DNA from: Epiperipatus broadwayi
Taxonomy: Eukaryota; Onychophora; Udeonychophora; Euonychophora; Peripatidae
Assembly (NCBI GenBank): GCA_028023455.1
Contig: JAQFVV010012497.1
Location: 2,234,001-2,298,000 of the forward strand
Direction of reading: 5' to 3'
Length of the DNA: 64,000 nucleotides
Position 1 is the first letter of the stretch, and every line of letters starts with the position of its first letter. This document shows positions 10,501 through 24,264 of this stretch, piece by piece. A program made the position numbers and the translations under genes. The notes under the pieces were generated by a model. It worked only from the letters and a program-made list of their open reading frames with translations. It did not search any database and was not told where the DNA came from.

Positions 10501-12195
10501 ATAGAAAGTATAGGAAGATATGTAAGAAAAGAACAGGGCAAATTTATATTTGGAGGTTTGTAAATGTTGCATAAGTTAAAATTTTATATTTGAATAGTGA
10601 TTGCAAAGTCATTTAAACTATCTACAATAGAAGTTGTTTGATTTATAAGATGATTTAAATCCATATTACAGAGTGTATTTTATTAAAAATTAAGATAAAT
10701 TAGAAAATTTTAAGTTATATTTTATTAGAAGAATGATGAATCTCTTGAACATCAACTATATGAATGTTGTACTGATCAATTAATTTGTAAAGCATTCTTA
10801 TTTTTTGATTTTGATATACCCTCAATATTAAGTTGAAGTAGATGGATATCTGGGATGTTCCATGATTGCCATCACTACATGTAAACAATTTTCATTTCAA
10901 AAAGCTAGGACTCTCATCTCTGTAGTCTTGGCACAACTAACCCTTCATAATACTGCCAGAGTTCATATCTTTAGTATAGTAATTTAATAATTTCATATTC
11001 TTTAACCAGGACAAGAGATGATTTGTTTCACAAACTAATGGCTACTACTTGCATGGTAGACCACAGAAGACTATACTCCATCCAACCCATAAAACATTAT
11101 TATTACAAAGATAAGAGAGAATGATAACTAGATGTGGATAAACACAAGCATCAATTTGTTCCAAAAATATTAAAGAAAAATTTGCTAACTTATTAGACCT
11201 ACAGTTTTGAGATGCTAGTAAATTTAGGCAGAAAAGGCCATACTGAAAAAATATGTATGTACAAAAACAATAATACATAGAAAATAAAAAACTTTAATGG
11301 TAAAACATATCAAACCTTATGATAACTTTATTGCTAACAACATTACATTCATCAGTTTGGATAAATATGATAATGTTTTACAATATTATTTAAATGAGTT
11401 AAATATTGCATTCTTATGAAGAAATCAGAATTACATGAGCTTTATATTTTTTGGAATCTCTCAGAAGCTTATGCTGCAAGTTTATTTGAAATGATAATTT
11501 TTCCAATTATTATTATTGCTATTATTATTATTTTTAAAAATCTTGCAAAAATAAATAAATAAATAAAATCAGCCTAAATATTATTATTATTATCATCAAT
11601 TAAAAACAATTTTCTCTGATTGTATGATATATACAAAGATTTTAGCAAGCGCAGAAACTGCACATATGCAAGCAAATAATATTTAATTAAAAATAATAGC
11701 TTTAATAATAATAATTTTACTGCACGTCTTTGTACAATACTTTTTAAGCATCCATTTATTTGATTTTTTTTTTTTTTTTGTTTCCAGAAGACTTGCTAAG
11801 ATAAAGACACTCTTTCATGGCGGTCATAATCGATAATTTCCCTAACATCTAACAAATTGCAAGATTATTTTTTAAGCTTAATGATTTTAATTTTATAATT
11901 TTAGTCTCTAAGAGAAAGACTATCTGATAATACAATCTGCTTTAAGTCTATCAAGTTTTTTTTTCCTTTTAAGTTTTAATACTAAAAAAAAAAAGAGAGA
12001 GAGCGAGAGCAATGTATTAGTATTCTTACTTTCTTCTCTTTCAGATTCAAAAAAACCTTTTAATTCTTTATTTTGACAGATGTCAATTATTCAAAGTTTC
12101 ATTATATATGTCTTCTAAAACATTTTATAATAAGTTTTCAATATATGATTTTTTTTCTACAATACAAGCTTTTTCATACCTGCACTCCAATATAT
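10501..12195. other. AT-rich DNA without a recognised gene
   Basis: Runs of ATT/TTA repeats around 11500-11600 and a GA-rich stretch at 11995-12010. The 77-codon minus frame at 11045-11278 has no recognisable motif. Confidence 0.5.
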
Positions 12196-12199
12196 AATA

Positions 12200-12712
12200 T
12201 ATAGGGGGTTTAAATTCAGACTTCCACACGACCCTCAACTATCCAAGCTATCTCACACTGCTGACACACTTGATCACACACACGTCGAAAAGATAAACCC
12301 TCACCAATATATGTATTTTGTGCTAAACCAGCACTCGTCAGTTGGTCCAGATTACCATCTCCAAACATATATACAATCAATGCTCAGTTGATGGTCAACA
12401 TGGATAGGATTAGAAAGTTGGCACCAATGTGGACTTTGAGCGTTCCATCATCACATTTTCAATGAAATGGATGGCTGAAAAGTTGTGGGATGGAGTGGAT
12501 TGAAGCCTGTCCATTAAAGTATGAAGATTGGCTATCTTAATATAAGCTAAGCATTGATTGTATATATGTATGAAGATGATAATCTGGAGCAACTGACAAG
12601 TGCTGGTTTGGCACAAAATATGGATATTGAAGGTTGTTTATCTTTTTGACATGTGTGTGATCAATTGTGTCAGCAGTATGAGATAGTGAATAGTTGAGAG
12701 TCTGTGAAAATA
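12200..12712. repeat. Head-to-head pair of a dispersed repeat
   Basis: 12200-12395 and the reverse complement of 12535-12712 are clearly related over about 180 bp. Shared words include the ctgctgacacacttgatcac / ctgctgacacaattgatcac pair, a ccaaaccagcact block (aaaccagcact on the left) and catatatacaatcaatgct. The roughly 140-bp centre is not palindromic. One end of the unit (gggtcgtgtg, then tctga, then a decayed B-box-like attcaaa) recurs as a third partial copy at 13015-13078. The unit may be a tRNA-derived SINE that inserted twice in opposite orientation. Confidence 0.6.
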
Positions 12713-13014
12713 AGTTGTAATAATTACGAAAAAGATAATAGACAGTGGTAAATGAACACCAATGATTATTAAGGTTGTGCCTGTGTGCACAGAGAATTTA
12801 TTACCACATTTACATATATACAAATGTATCACAGATATTTTACTAATTTAACTTCAAACCTTATAACATTTGAATTAAGATCCAAACTCATGATGAAGTT
12901 GTCTCAAGTAGATTACAATCCATTGTCTTATGTATAATAATAAATGCTATTTTAAGAGTAATCATTTTATTTTTAAAATAAAATTTTAGAAAGCAATTTT
13001 TATTTTAAGTAATA

Positions 13015-13078
13015 AGGTGGGACTGAGAGTAGTGGGTCGTGTGAAAATCTGAGTTCGAATTCCACATATATTACATAT
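13015..13078 (+). repeat. Partial third copy of the 12.2-kb repeat, with B-box-like word
   Basis: gggtcgtgtgaaaatctgag followed by ttcgaattcc matches the reverse complement of 12205-12240. GAGTTCGAATTCC is close to the Pol III B box (GGTTCGAANCC), which supports a tRNA-derived SINE. The sequence after it (atgcaggttta) also matches the other copy. Confidence 0.5.
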
Positions 13079-13139
13079 ATAAATGCAGGTTTAAGCTGTA
13101 CAATGTAGTAATAAGATATGATAAAATATTCATAAATAA

Positions 13140-13599
13140 CAATGTTAATCTAAGTAATTTAAATTGCGCTTTACGCAAAAAAGTGAAGCTTGTCTCAATC
13201 TTATTAAAAAAGTTGTATGGCTTAGTGCTTTCAGAGACCTTGAGTCTCCATAATCATAGCCTGCACTATGCACTGAACGTAATGATATGAAACGAAAAAT
13301 TAAAGAGGCATGCTTTATTGCAAATGATAATTGTGCAATAAACTGGAAAAATATCATGCTTTGCAATCTCCAGAAAATGGTCGTTATAAAATTTGCATAA
13401 ATTTTACATAAACCACAGCTAATCTTCAGTTTAAAGTAGGCTATGATTATGGAGACTCGAGATCTCTGAAAGCGCTAAGCCATACAACATTTTAATAAGA
13501 TTGCGACAAGCTTCACTTTTTTGCACAAAGCGCAATTTAAATTACTTACTAATCAAAGGTGAAGTAGAAAACTAGTATTTTATTTCAATGTTAATCTAA
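13140..13599. mobile_element. Foldback element A with flanking 14-bp direct repeat
   Basis: Two arms of about 125 bp, 13152-13280 and 13425-13547, are near-perfect reverse complements (aagtaatttaaattgcgctt at the outer end). They are separated by about 145 bp of unrelated sequence. The 14-mer caatgttaatctaa lies at 13140-13153, touching the left arm, and again at 13586-13599, 38 bp beyond the right arm. TA also flanks both arm ends, so an alternative reading is a Tc1/mariner-type MITE with TA duplication. Confidence 0.7.
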
Positions 13600-15640
13600 A
13601 TAAATCATTATAGGTATTTAAGAAATAAAAATTGTAATAAAATCATAAAAAAATATTGGATTTTTCAAAATAATTGAAGAATAAATAGTGGTGTTGTTAT
13701 AACATGTGATCTATCTCAAAATTGGTCAGTCACCAAGTGATATTATAAAAAAATAATTCATAAAAAAGTAAAATGTATGCATTTATTTAAAAAAAAAAAT
13801 TACACATATTTGAATGACAATAACAAATGTGGCAAATATAATTTATAATAATAAAATTGCCAAATATTTTCTTGTTACTAATTTCAAAATGAAAAAGTGA
13901 TTTTTTTTTTTTAAAGGTAGAAATGAATTTTTTTCATTTATCATTGGAATAAGAACTAAGAAAGGCCTGACTTTTGAAATAGCAGTAAAATGTCAATGTG
14001 CTAATTGTATTTACTTTGGGTAAAAAAAAAATCAGCTAAATTATTAATGATTACACTCTATCACTGGATATTAATTAATGATATATTCAACTATGTTCAC
14101 TTTGCCAATCAAATGTTTTAGGTTTTGTTTTTTAAAAAATATATGAATGCATTTAATTTCTTATTGAAAGGTGTTTTTTTTTTTTTTATTGCTTCTACTT
14201 GACACACTTATTGATGCCAATTAATTTTATTATTTTTCATATTATTTTGCTTGCTAAAACAATTTTTTTATATACAATTTTTGCTGTAAACTATTTTCAA
14301 AACAAAATATGAAACAAGACCATTCATTTTGAATTTGACTTCACAGTTGCATTTAATTTATAATATTTTTTTTTACTGCTTTTATATAACTCTTTCCTTT
14401 TTGTATTGAGTTGCTTATTAAAATGTTTTATTTAAAACACATCTTGTTGTATATTATTTTCAAGCAAGTTCTATATCCAATAATAAATAAGTAGTTCAAT
14501 AATAAATAAGTAGTTACTTTTGTGGGTTATTTCATTGTTTTTATTTAACACACTTATTGCTATCAATTAATTTCTTGTAGAATAGTTTTTATATTGCAGT
14601 GCTTGTTAAAAGACTAATGAATAAATTCAATAATAAAGTTCCTTACAGATTAATTTTTTTAAGATTTCTCTGCAGCACCGCCTGATAATTAGATTATCCA
14701 ACTTGAGGTAGATCATTATACTATAACAGTATTCAAATAATATTAGTTCTATATTTTTATTATTGAAAGTTCAGACTGTGAAATTATGTATCTTAATGAT
14801 TTAAAAACCTCATTAAGATATGGGCAACTGTAAATATTGAGATGGTAAGATAAATTATATAATGGGTTGTGACAAATAATGGCTAAATACTATCAATAAT
14901 TAAAGAATAATTGTGAAATGAAGACAAATTTTTGCAGGTTATCAAAAAAAGCTATATTACTAACATATATTTTTCACTATACAGTATATATATGTTTAAT
15001 TTCATTTCAATTAGTTGAAGCACATGTATTCCATTTCATACAAAAGTGAAGGTTAAATTTTAAGCTGAAGACTATTTATTGCTTTGTTTGAAATGCCTTA
15101 TTGGAAGGATTTTCTCCCTACAAAACTAAAAAAATATTTATTTACTCAAGTGTTTATGGGTGATAGTTTTTGTAAACAAAAAGGATTTTTAAAAAAAAAA
15201 AAAAAAAGAAAGATAAATTTTAGAATAAAATATGAACTCACTTTAATTAAAAAAAAAAAAGGTATACCTATTTAGGACTACTGAGAAAAAACATGAGAAT
15301 GCTAATATAATAATACAACATTAAATGAAGTCATTTGATTTGTACCACTATCAACATAACTCATTCAGCTGTTTAAATGATGGTATTATATATTGACTCA
15401 TTAGGATTATAAAATCATTTTTGAAGATCCATATTATACTTTAAATGCATTAAAAAAAACTAACTATAGTCAAGAAATGCATCTCTTTTGCAATTTTATT
15501 CCACTTTCTTGTTATTGTTAATTTCACCCATTAATTTATTATACAACTTAAAAAGCTTCACATTTATTTTATTAGTCAACTAAGCAAAAATGCCATATAT
15601 ATATATATATTAATCAAGTTACTAATAATTCCTACTACTG
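13600..15640. other. AT-rich DNA without a recognised gene
   Basis: Poly-A and poly-T tracts and one short tandem repeat (14478-14515). The 63-codon frame at 15084-15275 is lysine-rich read-through of A runs. Confidence 0.5.
14478..14515. repeat. 19-bp tandem repeat, two copies
   Basis: caataataaataagtagtt is repeated exactly twice, head to tail. Confidence 0.9.
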
Positions 15641-15649
15641 TTAGAGAAT

Positions 15650-16710
15650 CGGTCAAAAAATTCCAAAATTAGATTTCACATCTGTAACACAATCCCTAAA
15701 AAAAATTCCATGAGTGTCACATGACCAGCTTGATACCTCAAAATAGCATTTAGCAACTACTAAAACTTTTCATGAATAACAATCACTTTAAAAAATGAAC
15801 ATGAAATTTTCAAGGAATATGCTTGGAATAGGATCAATTTTTAGAACCATTTTAATTTTGAATTTATTAATCAATAATCTATCCAAAAATCTATGATTAT
15901 AAGTGTTCTTGTAATAATGACTTCTTTCGCATTCTGATTCTTAACTGTAATGTAATCTTAAGTTGCAATACACTGTAGTATTAACATATCCATGCTAGTT
16001 CATAGGGATTTTTATATCTAAACAATATGATTGTGATAGCCAAACCATCAAATTTTTTATAAGTTTCGCTCAAAACATTAAGAATATTTATAAGATCATT
16101 TTTTGATTTATTGAGCAAAGCACAAGCATCAACTTATTATAAATCTAAGAGACTTTTTTTAATTGGTTCAAAGTTCCATTATTAAACCATCTTCAAAGAT
16201 GTTTCATGAAGATTCAATGGCAAATGCTGTAAAAATATAAAACAAAGCTAGAACTATAACATATCTCTGTTTGATATCAGTTTTGACTTGAAATGCCTCA
16301 GATTTTCAACCACCAGTGATAAAGCTTCTCTTCACACTATCGTGTATCATCTGTATACTATGAATAAACTTTCATGGTCAGGTAACTTTTTCAAACATTA
16401 TTACAAAACCTTCTTGATTAATTGAATCAAAACCTCATCTAAATAGATAAAAACAAGATATAATTATGCCTTTGCTACAACACTTTTCTTGCATTGCCCA
16501 GAAATAAAAATCAACATAACCAAATCTATGGTAATCATTCACTGGAACCAACTTATTTTACAAAATACTTTTGTAGTGTGGATCATAATGATTTTCTATA
16601 GCAATTACAGCAATATTTTTTATCCCCAATATTTTTGTACGTTAAAACTATAAAGTAGCCTTACTTCAAGTAGCTATATTAATAAAGTTTTTTCCCTCTC
16701 CTCCCACTCT
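15650..16710 (-). pseudogene. LINE reverse transcriptase relic
   Basis: Minus-strand reading from about 16450 downwards recovers, across frames, 'FDSINQEGF', then 'PKFIHSIQMIHDSVK' (approximate, frame-corrected), 'SEAFQVKT' and 'IKQ' with the following LALF block. This is the FD-SV-x-EGLW...VxxGVKQGC-LAPTLF series of LINE RTs. Further down 'DRLLINKF' may be the region after the RT. Stops are frequent and the YADD box is not clear. Upstream of 16710 weak similarity may continue, but I cannot support it. It is a different family from RTE-B. Confidence 0.55.
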
Positions 16711-18360
16711 TTTATAGAATTAATTTGGTTTCAAGTAATGCTTATAATAATGCAGATGTAAATTTTTTTTTTGGTATTATGATTAGTTTATTTTTTGCCA
16801 TGCTTATGATCTGTGATTCAAACTCAATAGCTGAAATTTTTTTCCAATTTAGTTAGATAGCATATATTCTAACTAGATTGAAAAAAAAAAACTGTCATCT
16901 GCTGCAACATTAAAAACTTTGAACTCTTGATTTACAAGTGTTACCTTTAATCCGATCATCATTATTAAGCATGATTATTTGCAATTTCTTCAATCCATAA
17001 TATTTTTTCTTCACATCACTCCATCAAAATTCCTTATATTTTTAATCCAATGAAAATCTGATCATTTTTTAGATCTCCTATAAATTTTTTGGAATCCAAT
17101 TTATAATTTCAACTTCATGGTAATCTTTTATTTCTTCCCATAAATGTTAGTAATCTATGTTGTTCACTTATCTAAATATTTCATATCCAATTCTGCAATG
17201 TTGATCACAATGTTTATTTCTCTATAACTGAATTTTTCATTCATGGATTGTGAAACAAATATGAACAAAACTTATTAACAATCTTCACTTTCAAGCATAT
17301 TGGCATATTTATAGTTATTATATTATTTCTGCCCAATACTCCATTCTATGACTGATATCATTTATTATATTTCCATTTGCAATCAACACATTTACTATCA
17401 AACTTTTATTTTCATTTTTTTGAAAAGCCAAAGAATATTCCTACTTACTAGCAATATTATTTATAAAAGCAATCACATTCACAAAATCTATATATACCAC
17501 TGTATAACAAATAAGTAATAAAATTTCAGCTGTAGTGAAAATATTATTGCTATGTAATTTTTATTAATTTTTAACTTTAATTGAATACATAAAAAACAGC
17601 CCCTGTTTATATATATATGGCTTTTTTATGTAATTTTAAATCTTTATATATAAAATACTAATATAATATCTTTAAACAAGATAATTTATAAATTTAATAA
17701 CTACAAATGAATTAGAATGCATTATCAAAATAAAATTCAATTACGTATGGTTTGCCAAAGGATACTTTTTTTTTTTTTACTGATTAAAATGATTCCATCA
17801 ACAGAAAGACAATGACTGAGAAATTAGATTAAACAAAACATAATTTATCTTTATAAGATTGCGTATAGATATACTTCATATTTTTGATTAACAAATTCAA
17901 TTGGTCTTAATAAAAATAATACAATTAAATAATACTTTTATTATGTTAAGCTACAAAGAAATTAATGCTGTTATAAATTCAAAACTCTTAACAGAAAACT
18001 AAGATAAAATATTCAAGCATGATAAATCTAAGAAGTTGCAATAATCATTTTTTAAAAATTATTTTTGAAAAGAAAAATAAATTTATGCATAAGTATGTAC
18101 ATATGTATATATATATAAAGTTGTACATCTTAACCTAATCTTGATAGTGTCCCATGAGCTGGTAAAAATACAGCACAAAGAGATAGACAAAAAAAGATTA
18201 AAAAATAAAATAGTCTGTTAAATAATATGCGTTATATATTGTGTAAGAGCAATAACGGGTGTTTCAAATAGCTAAGATAATAATTAAAAGGAAATGAAAA
18301 AAATAGTAGAAAATTAAAATAATAGTGATAATCAAAAAGAAGAAAATTATTATGTAATGC
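16711..18360. other. AT-rich DNA, possible further LINE decay
   Basis: Minus-strand fragments up to about 17300 look vaguely coding but cannot be placed. From 17400 on it is simple AT-rich sequence with TA repeats. Confidence 0.35.
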
Positions 18361-18364
18361 ATAT

Positions 18365-18485
18365 TTCTGAATTCAAACTCATTAATTGGGTGTTTGTAAA
18401 AAATCCAATTGTTGGAAGTGATACAGCTGGTTGCATTCCATAGACCCTAGCTCTAAAATCTGCCACTCTATCACTTCATTAAATC
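18365..18485 (-). mobile_element. SINE family 1, copy 3
   Basis: Reverse-complemented it has gaagtgatagagtggcagat (A-box region), then a head resembling gagctagggtctatggaatg, then caattggattttttacaaac at the tail side. It resembles the copies at 36205 and 45538 but lacks the clear aagcaataaa end. Confidence 0.45.
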
Positions 18486-18570
18486 ATTAGGACTTCAAAC
18501 TTATAAAAGTAAACTATTCAAAATATTGCAAGTGAAACAAATATATAGAATATAGTATGGCCTCCTATAT

Positions 18571-18588
18571 GTGTGTGTGTGTGTGTGT
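18571..18588. repeat. (GT)9 microsatellite
   Basis: Nine uninterrupted GT units. Confidence 0.95.
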
Positions 18589-19013
18589 TAGGAATAGATA
18601 TTTAGTAGTGAATGGTTTTGTGGCTCATGTCTTCTATTACAATTTATAATTAAAAGCACATTGACTTTCTAAATTAAAGTAAATGAGGATATATGATTAT
18701 TGGATCTATTATGGATGGAAATACAATATATTTTAATACATTTAATGATTTAAGATTCCTAATTGTGAACTCACAAAGAATTCTAAATTAGCTATTTTAC
18801 AAGTTGAATATAAAAGGAGAGTTCATCATTCTTTGCACATAGATACAGATTTATTATGTATATATAACTTAGTTTATTAATAAGTGCAAAAATATAATTT
18901 AAAATGCATAAGAAATTTGTTAAAATTAAACTGCATTAATTTATTATTTAAATTTGATATATAATCTAATATTGTAAAATTGTACAAAATAAATGCTTCT
19001 TAATAATAAAAGG

Positions 19014-19278
19014 TTATAAAATTAACTAATTATATAGAAGACAATCTTACCTTCTCCCTAGCACCATTAAACAGTGATGTTAAAACTGCAAAGACACTCT
19101 CAGCCCAGTCACAAGATAGCGAATTTTCTCAAAATCTCTATGTTGTGACTGGAGTGAGAGTATTCTTGCAATTCTAACATCAGTGTTTAACAGGCTAGTG
19201 AGAAAAAATGATTACCTTCTATATAATTACAATCTAAACACTGTGTAAAATTTATTGATTATTATAAAATTAACTAAT
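19014..19278. mobile_element. Foldback element B with flanking 17-bp direct repeat
   Basis: A compact palindrome spans 19027-19229. Its arms of about 95 bp contain ccattaaacagtgatgtt and its partner aacatcagtgtttaa, and agtcacaagatag and its partner ctatgttgtgact. The loop is very short, centred near 19128. The 17-mer ttataaaattaactaat lies at 19014-19030, touching the left arm, and again at 19262-19278, about 32 bp beyond the right arm. A transcript would form a long near-perfect hairpin. Confidence 0.75.
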
Positions 19279-22200
19279 GTAAATATGAAAGCAAAAGTAA
19301 CTGAATAGTTTTAATTATGAAAAATATCAATGAGCAACTTATTTTGGATTAAAATCAGTACTGAAAAAAAACAACACTTCATTGTGTTTAGCTATTAAAA
19401 GGAGAAAGGCTCTTAGTAATCTTAAAAACAAGTAATTGATTGATGAGTACAAATGAGTTGCATGTGACATAAATAAAAGGCAAAATATAATAAAACAGAG
19501 AGGCTAGTTTCAAGTTTTCATTAGTCATTATTAATTATTCCCAGAGATTTGCATAGTTATAACTTCCTACATTGCCATATTAAACACATATAGTTATGAA
19601 AAATTATAAAGCAAATGTCAGTTGATCTGATCACAAAAAATACCAGTCCAGTATTGGATAGTCATAACTTCATTATACTTTTCCAACACCTATGAACCAA
19701 AATATCTATAAATGAATCAGCATCAGAATGGATTGCTGAGCTAAATCTTCATTTGGTTTGTAAGCCACTATAAAAAATGTAATTCCAAAAAGCAATGAGT
19801 ATAATGATAGGGTATCTTGGTTAAAATCCTGTGTGGGCAAAAAAAAATACACATAACCTGTTTAATGCTATAACAAATTAATCTTTTTTTGTATACCTAA
19901 AAATGAAGGAAATATATTAGCTTGGAAAGCTGAATGACCATCATCATATAAGAATTTTTAATGAATTACAACATGCAATTAATAAAGACCATTATTGAAA
20001 AGGTTAAACATGCAAATAAGTAAAGCACAACACAGTACTGAATCACTTTTTATAGGTGCCAAAACGACTGAAAAGTAAATTGGTAAAAAATATTTTAGCA
20101 TAGAATTAACTAGCATATTTTGACTTGTAATATATATATACTTTTTTGCATTGAATAAAATATTGTAATTATGAATTTTGAGTTTGTTCATTCTATTTAA
20201 TACCCAGCACTTATATATATTTAAGGAAAACTTGTATAAAATTGTTATATTACAAATTATTGAATTTTATTAGATCTAAAATCACAATTTCGAATTGATT
20301 TAAATTCTTTATATATACATTGTAAGTATTGTTATAAAAATAAATAAGTGAATAGTTTTCTTAACTAGTTTTCTTGTTTAAATTTAATGTCAGCTTAATT
20401 AAAAACTATTCTCATAAATCCATTTTTACTTTCTTCAAGAAAATGTATAAAAGTGATTAAAAGGTTTCAATTGCTATTTTATATATATATAAAAATAAAA
20501 TCATGAGTATGAAAGAGAATGAATAAACTCTTTAAAAAATAAACAAAAACATTGATGTTGATAATTGTTTACTAATTTATAAGACATTATTTAACTGTAT
20601 TTTTTCTTTAATTTATTTTAAAATAAATGAACATTAATTTATTTATTAAAGCATGTTTTTTAATTTTTTAATGTATATATTTAAATAAAAAACATTATTT
20701 AAGTAAATTGTAATTCATGTGAAATAATGAAAAAATCCGTCAATCATACAAAATTGAAGTTCTCATATAATTTTATCAGTGTCGATTATCAGTATCTGGA
20801 TTAATGATTCTATAAATCAATGACATATATATATATTATTACTTAACTGAACGTACCTGATTTATTTTATGGTTTGGCAGAAATGAGATTAAAGAAACAT
20901 TGATCATTGAACTTTTATGAAAAATATATTATTTTTTATAAATTATTGCTAAAATTGAAGCTCTATTTTATCAAAATTAGTGTTTCATAAATGGCATAAA
21001 AATGAATTTATTGTGAGGATCCAAACAAATGTTTTTATTTCAAATTCAACCAGTAAAATAAGCTAGATTTGATCTTCCTAAACCATACTGCATGACAATC
21101 GGAAGTCTCACATCCAGCTATCAAATTTGTGGTTAAAATGGTAAAAGGCCTTAATGAACCCACTAATGACTTCTGTCTTCTGATTGTAATCTCTGCATTT
21201 TAATATAAGATATTTTGTTAAATGGTTAATGAATCCAATAAAAAAAATCCATATATTAAATAAATATCCACTATTAGATGCAATGAAATAATATATTTTT
21301 TATATTATTAATAAAATGTAAAATATTAAGACAAAAAAATAATTAAAATAAATGAGTAAAAAAATCAGTAAGAAGATGCATTTATTGTTACGTCAAGTAT
21401 TTTACAAAAGGAATTGTAATTATACTTAAAGAACAACACAATTAGTTATTAGACAAAATAAGATTCCAAACTTCAATCCAGACTATTTTCTTTGGCTGAC
21501 TTCTTAAAAGACTAAAAGTTAAACTTTCTTAAAATCATCTATCAACTTTCTTCTCTATCTTTTCATTTCTAATATGTTTTTCATTTCCCTTCTATATTTA
21601 AATAAATGCTTAAACTAATTTCTCTTCTTCAACCTAATTATCTCATTAAATAATTTCATTTCACTAATTTTTTCCTCAAAAAATATCTTTTTTTACAGAT
21701 TTTCAATAAATATATATTTTTAAACCTTTCTTCTAATTTCCAAAACATCTGATGACATATTCCTTTTCTTAAATTATTCAAATCTTTTCTATATTTAAAG
21801 CTCTCATCAAACAAACATGTAATAAACAGTTTTTATTAAATACAGAATAATCTTTTAAAATTTTTAAACATTCATTCATCTATTTCAATTCTTATTGTAA
21901 TTTATCTGTTGCTTCTTCCATCACTAAGTGAACAATTTTCTATGTACAATTTCAAATCTTTCTCTTTTCCTACATCTTAATAATGCAAAAGACTTTATGA
22001 CTTTATAGTATAGTTCTAATTTTCAATAATTATCAAGATTAGGAAAAGCTTTGCAGTACTGTAATTATCACAACTAGTCTTTAACACTACTTGAAGTTCA
22101 AACTAGGGATGGAAACTATTTCATATACAGGTAAAATAACAGTAATTGAAAACTCCTGGTTAAGAGCTTTTTAAGATTCCAAAAATAATTTTAATTCATT

Positions 22201-23516
22201 ATTGTAAACTTAAAATCTGGTAAGGTTAAAAAAAAAAAAAAATAACAGGCAATTTTGCTTGTAAATGTGTGTTTATTTATTGGAAAAGGTTAAAACCATG
22301 TTTGAAATTTTGTTTGGCTAACAGAAGTTTTTGAATGATTTTTTTTTTTTTTTCCAGATTAATGGTATTGTATCTGTAGATACAAATTTCTCAAATAAAT
22401 TTGAATAAATTCAGAAATTTTTATAGATAGCCATCCCATTGTCATTCTAGTTAACCTTTAAATACTGATAGCAAAATGTATATATCTAGATATTTTTAAC
22501 TAGCATATAAAGTAAGTTCTGGGAATATTTTGGATCAGATAAAAAGGAACCAATTGACTTTTAAAATACAATATAACCATCACAATCAGTGAAGGCCTAC
22601 CACATATCTGTGATAACTACAACCATGGAAATCTTTAAAATAGCATACTATAAGATATGGTATGACTATGATACTTATTTGGTCAAAGTACTTCATTCCT
22701 CAAACCTTACTTTCAGAATAAAGACTGAACATTATGCAATCAGTGATATCTTCTGTTCAGCAGTTTAAATGATAAAACGTTTGTTTGTTTTTTTTTTTGT
22801 TTTTTTTTTTTCAGTCTATGATTTTTCAAAATTTATGGAAATTGATTATTTTGCTATCTGTACATTGTTTCGCTAAATCATCATCATAACACAATATAAA
22901 GCATATCTTTTCATAAGAGATTTTATTTACTCATAATAATAATACAATTACTTCTTCCTTAAAATCAACTTATAATCCCTTATACTTTATTTCAATCATA
23001 CTTGTCTATAAAACATCTCCCACAAGCCTACTTTTGGATACATGATCAATCTAATTTTGAAATTAATCTAAATAAAAAGATAAAAATATTTCTTGTTATA
23101 TATACAGTATTGTCAAGTGGGTATAAAAAATGTAGCATATATAAATTAAATTACAGTAATTTATTATGGGTTAATACTAAACTATCATAATAAAGACACA
23201 AGAAAGGAATAATTTAGGTTACTTGAAGAGTACTAGTTCAACTACAAATGCACTTTGGATATCTTTTTTTTTTTTTTTCAGATGTGTTTGAAATAGATGT
23301 TTTAAAGAGTATTCTGACTCATAAAATTGAAACACTATTTTTAGATAATAGAAGATTTGCAATATCCACTATATTTTGTTCCAAGATCCCTTAATATATA
23401 TGAAGTGGTAGTGGATAATAGCTTGTCTTATTAATAAGCTTTGATTACAATACAATGTATTTTATTTAATATGCTGCAGATGTATAGAATTTTTTGGCAT
23501 GCACATATATATATAC
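19279..23516. other. 4.2 kb of AT-rich DNA without a recognised gene
   Basis: Poly-T and poly-A tracts and short TA arrays. Small frames at 19979-20191 (minus) and 23002-23190 (plus) have no recognisable motif. Around 21070-21190 a G+C-richer patch could be a decayed short repeat. Confidence 0.5.
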
Positions 23517-23718
23517 ACCCTATTCGTGAAACAAACAAGACCAAACATATTACTAAGATAATTCACAAGCAAGAGATTTTTAAAAAAAATCATTTAAATA
23601 AACTTACAAACAATGCCCATTCTTTATTTTATCATTGTCAATCTATTTTGTCAGATAAAAGATTAATTTGTAAGTTATTTTAATAATATATTCAGACTTG
23701 TTTGTCTTGTGAATGGGT
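23517..23718. repeat. Diverged inverted repeat (hairpin)
   Basis: accctattcgtgaaacaaac (23517 on) pairs with the reverse complement of gtttgtcttgtgaatgggt (ending 23718). Similarity continues inward for about 65 bp with roughly a quarter of positions changed. The centre is about 70 bp. Confidence 0.55.
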
Positions 23719-24264
23719 TTATATTTTAGGCATTACATACTTTATATACCATAAAATTATTTACATGTTCATTAAAAGTCATTAATGCACATATAATTAA
23801 GATTATAATATAAATGAAATTTAAAAATATATAGTTATTAATAATAAACTGAGAAATCATATTTATAGACATATTTAATGTCTACTCATTTACATAAAAA
23901 AAAAAAACTTATTGCACCATATTTTTTTAATAAAATGAATAATTAAATATCAGACTCTTCTTACAGACTTTAAGCTTTCTGATGAATTACAATAAACATT
24001 TCATCAATTTATATCTTTTAACTATAAATTCAAAATCTTACAAAAAAAAAATTAAATAGTTATAACTTTTGCTATAGGAGTACCAACAATTATAGCATAA
24101 ATATACTTCTCTCTTTTCATAATTTCTTTAACAGATGATTCATTACTTTTGAATATAAAGCTCAATTTCAAACATCTTTTCCTCTTTTATGACAAATCAA
24201 TAACTTTGTTTTATCTCTTATTAAGGAAATAATTGTGCATACTCTCAAATAATACTTAGAAAAC

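Noticed and set aside
13055-13067. Candidate tRNA gene from the GTTCGAATTCC word
   Set aside because: No A box, acceptor stem or anticodon arm at proper spacing; the word belongs to a repeated SINE-like unit.
12200-13600. Possible CRISPR-like array
   Set aside because: Repeats are few, long, diverged and in opposite orientation, and the DNA is from an animal.
16711-17430. Upstream extension of the 15.6-16.7 kb LINE relic
   Set aside because: Fragments look vaguely coding but no motif could be placed in order.
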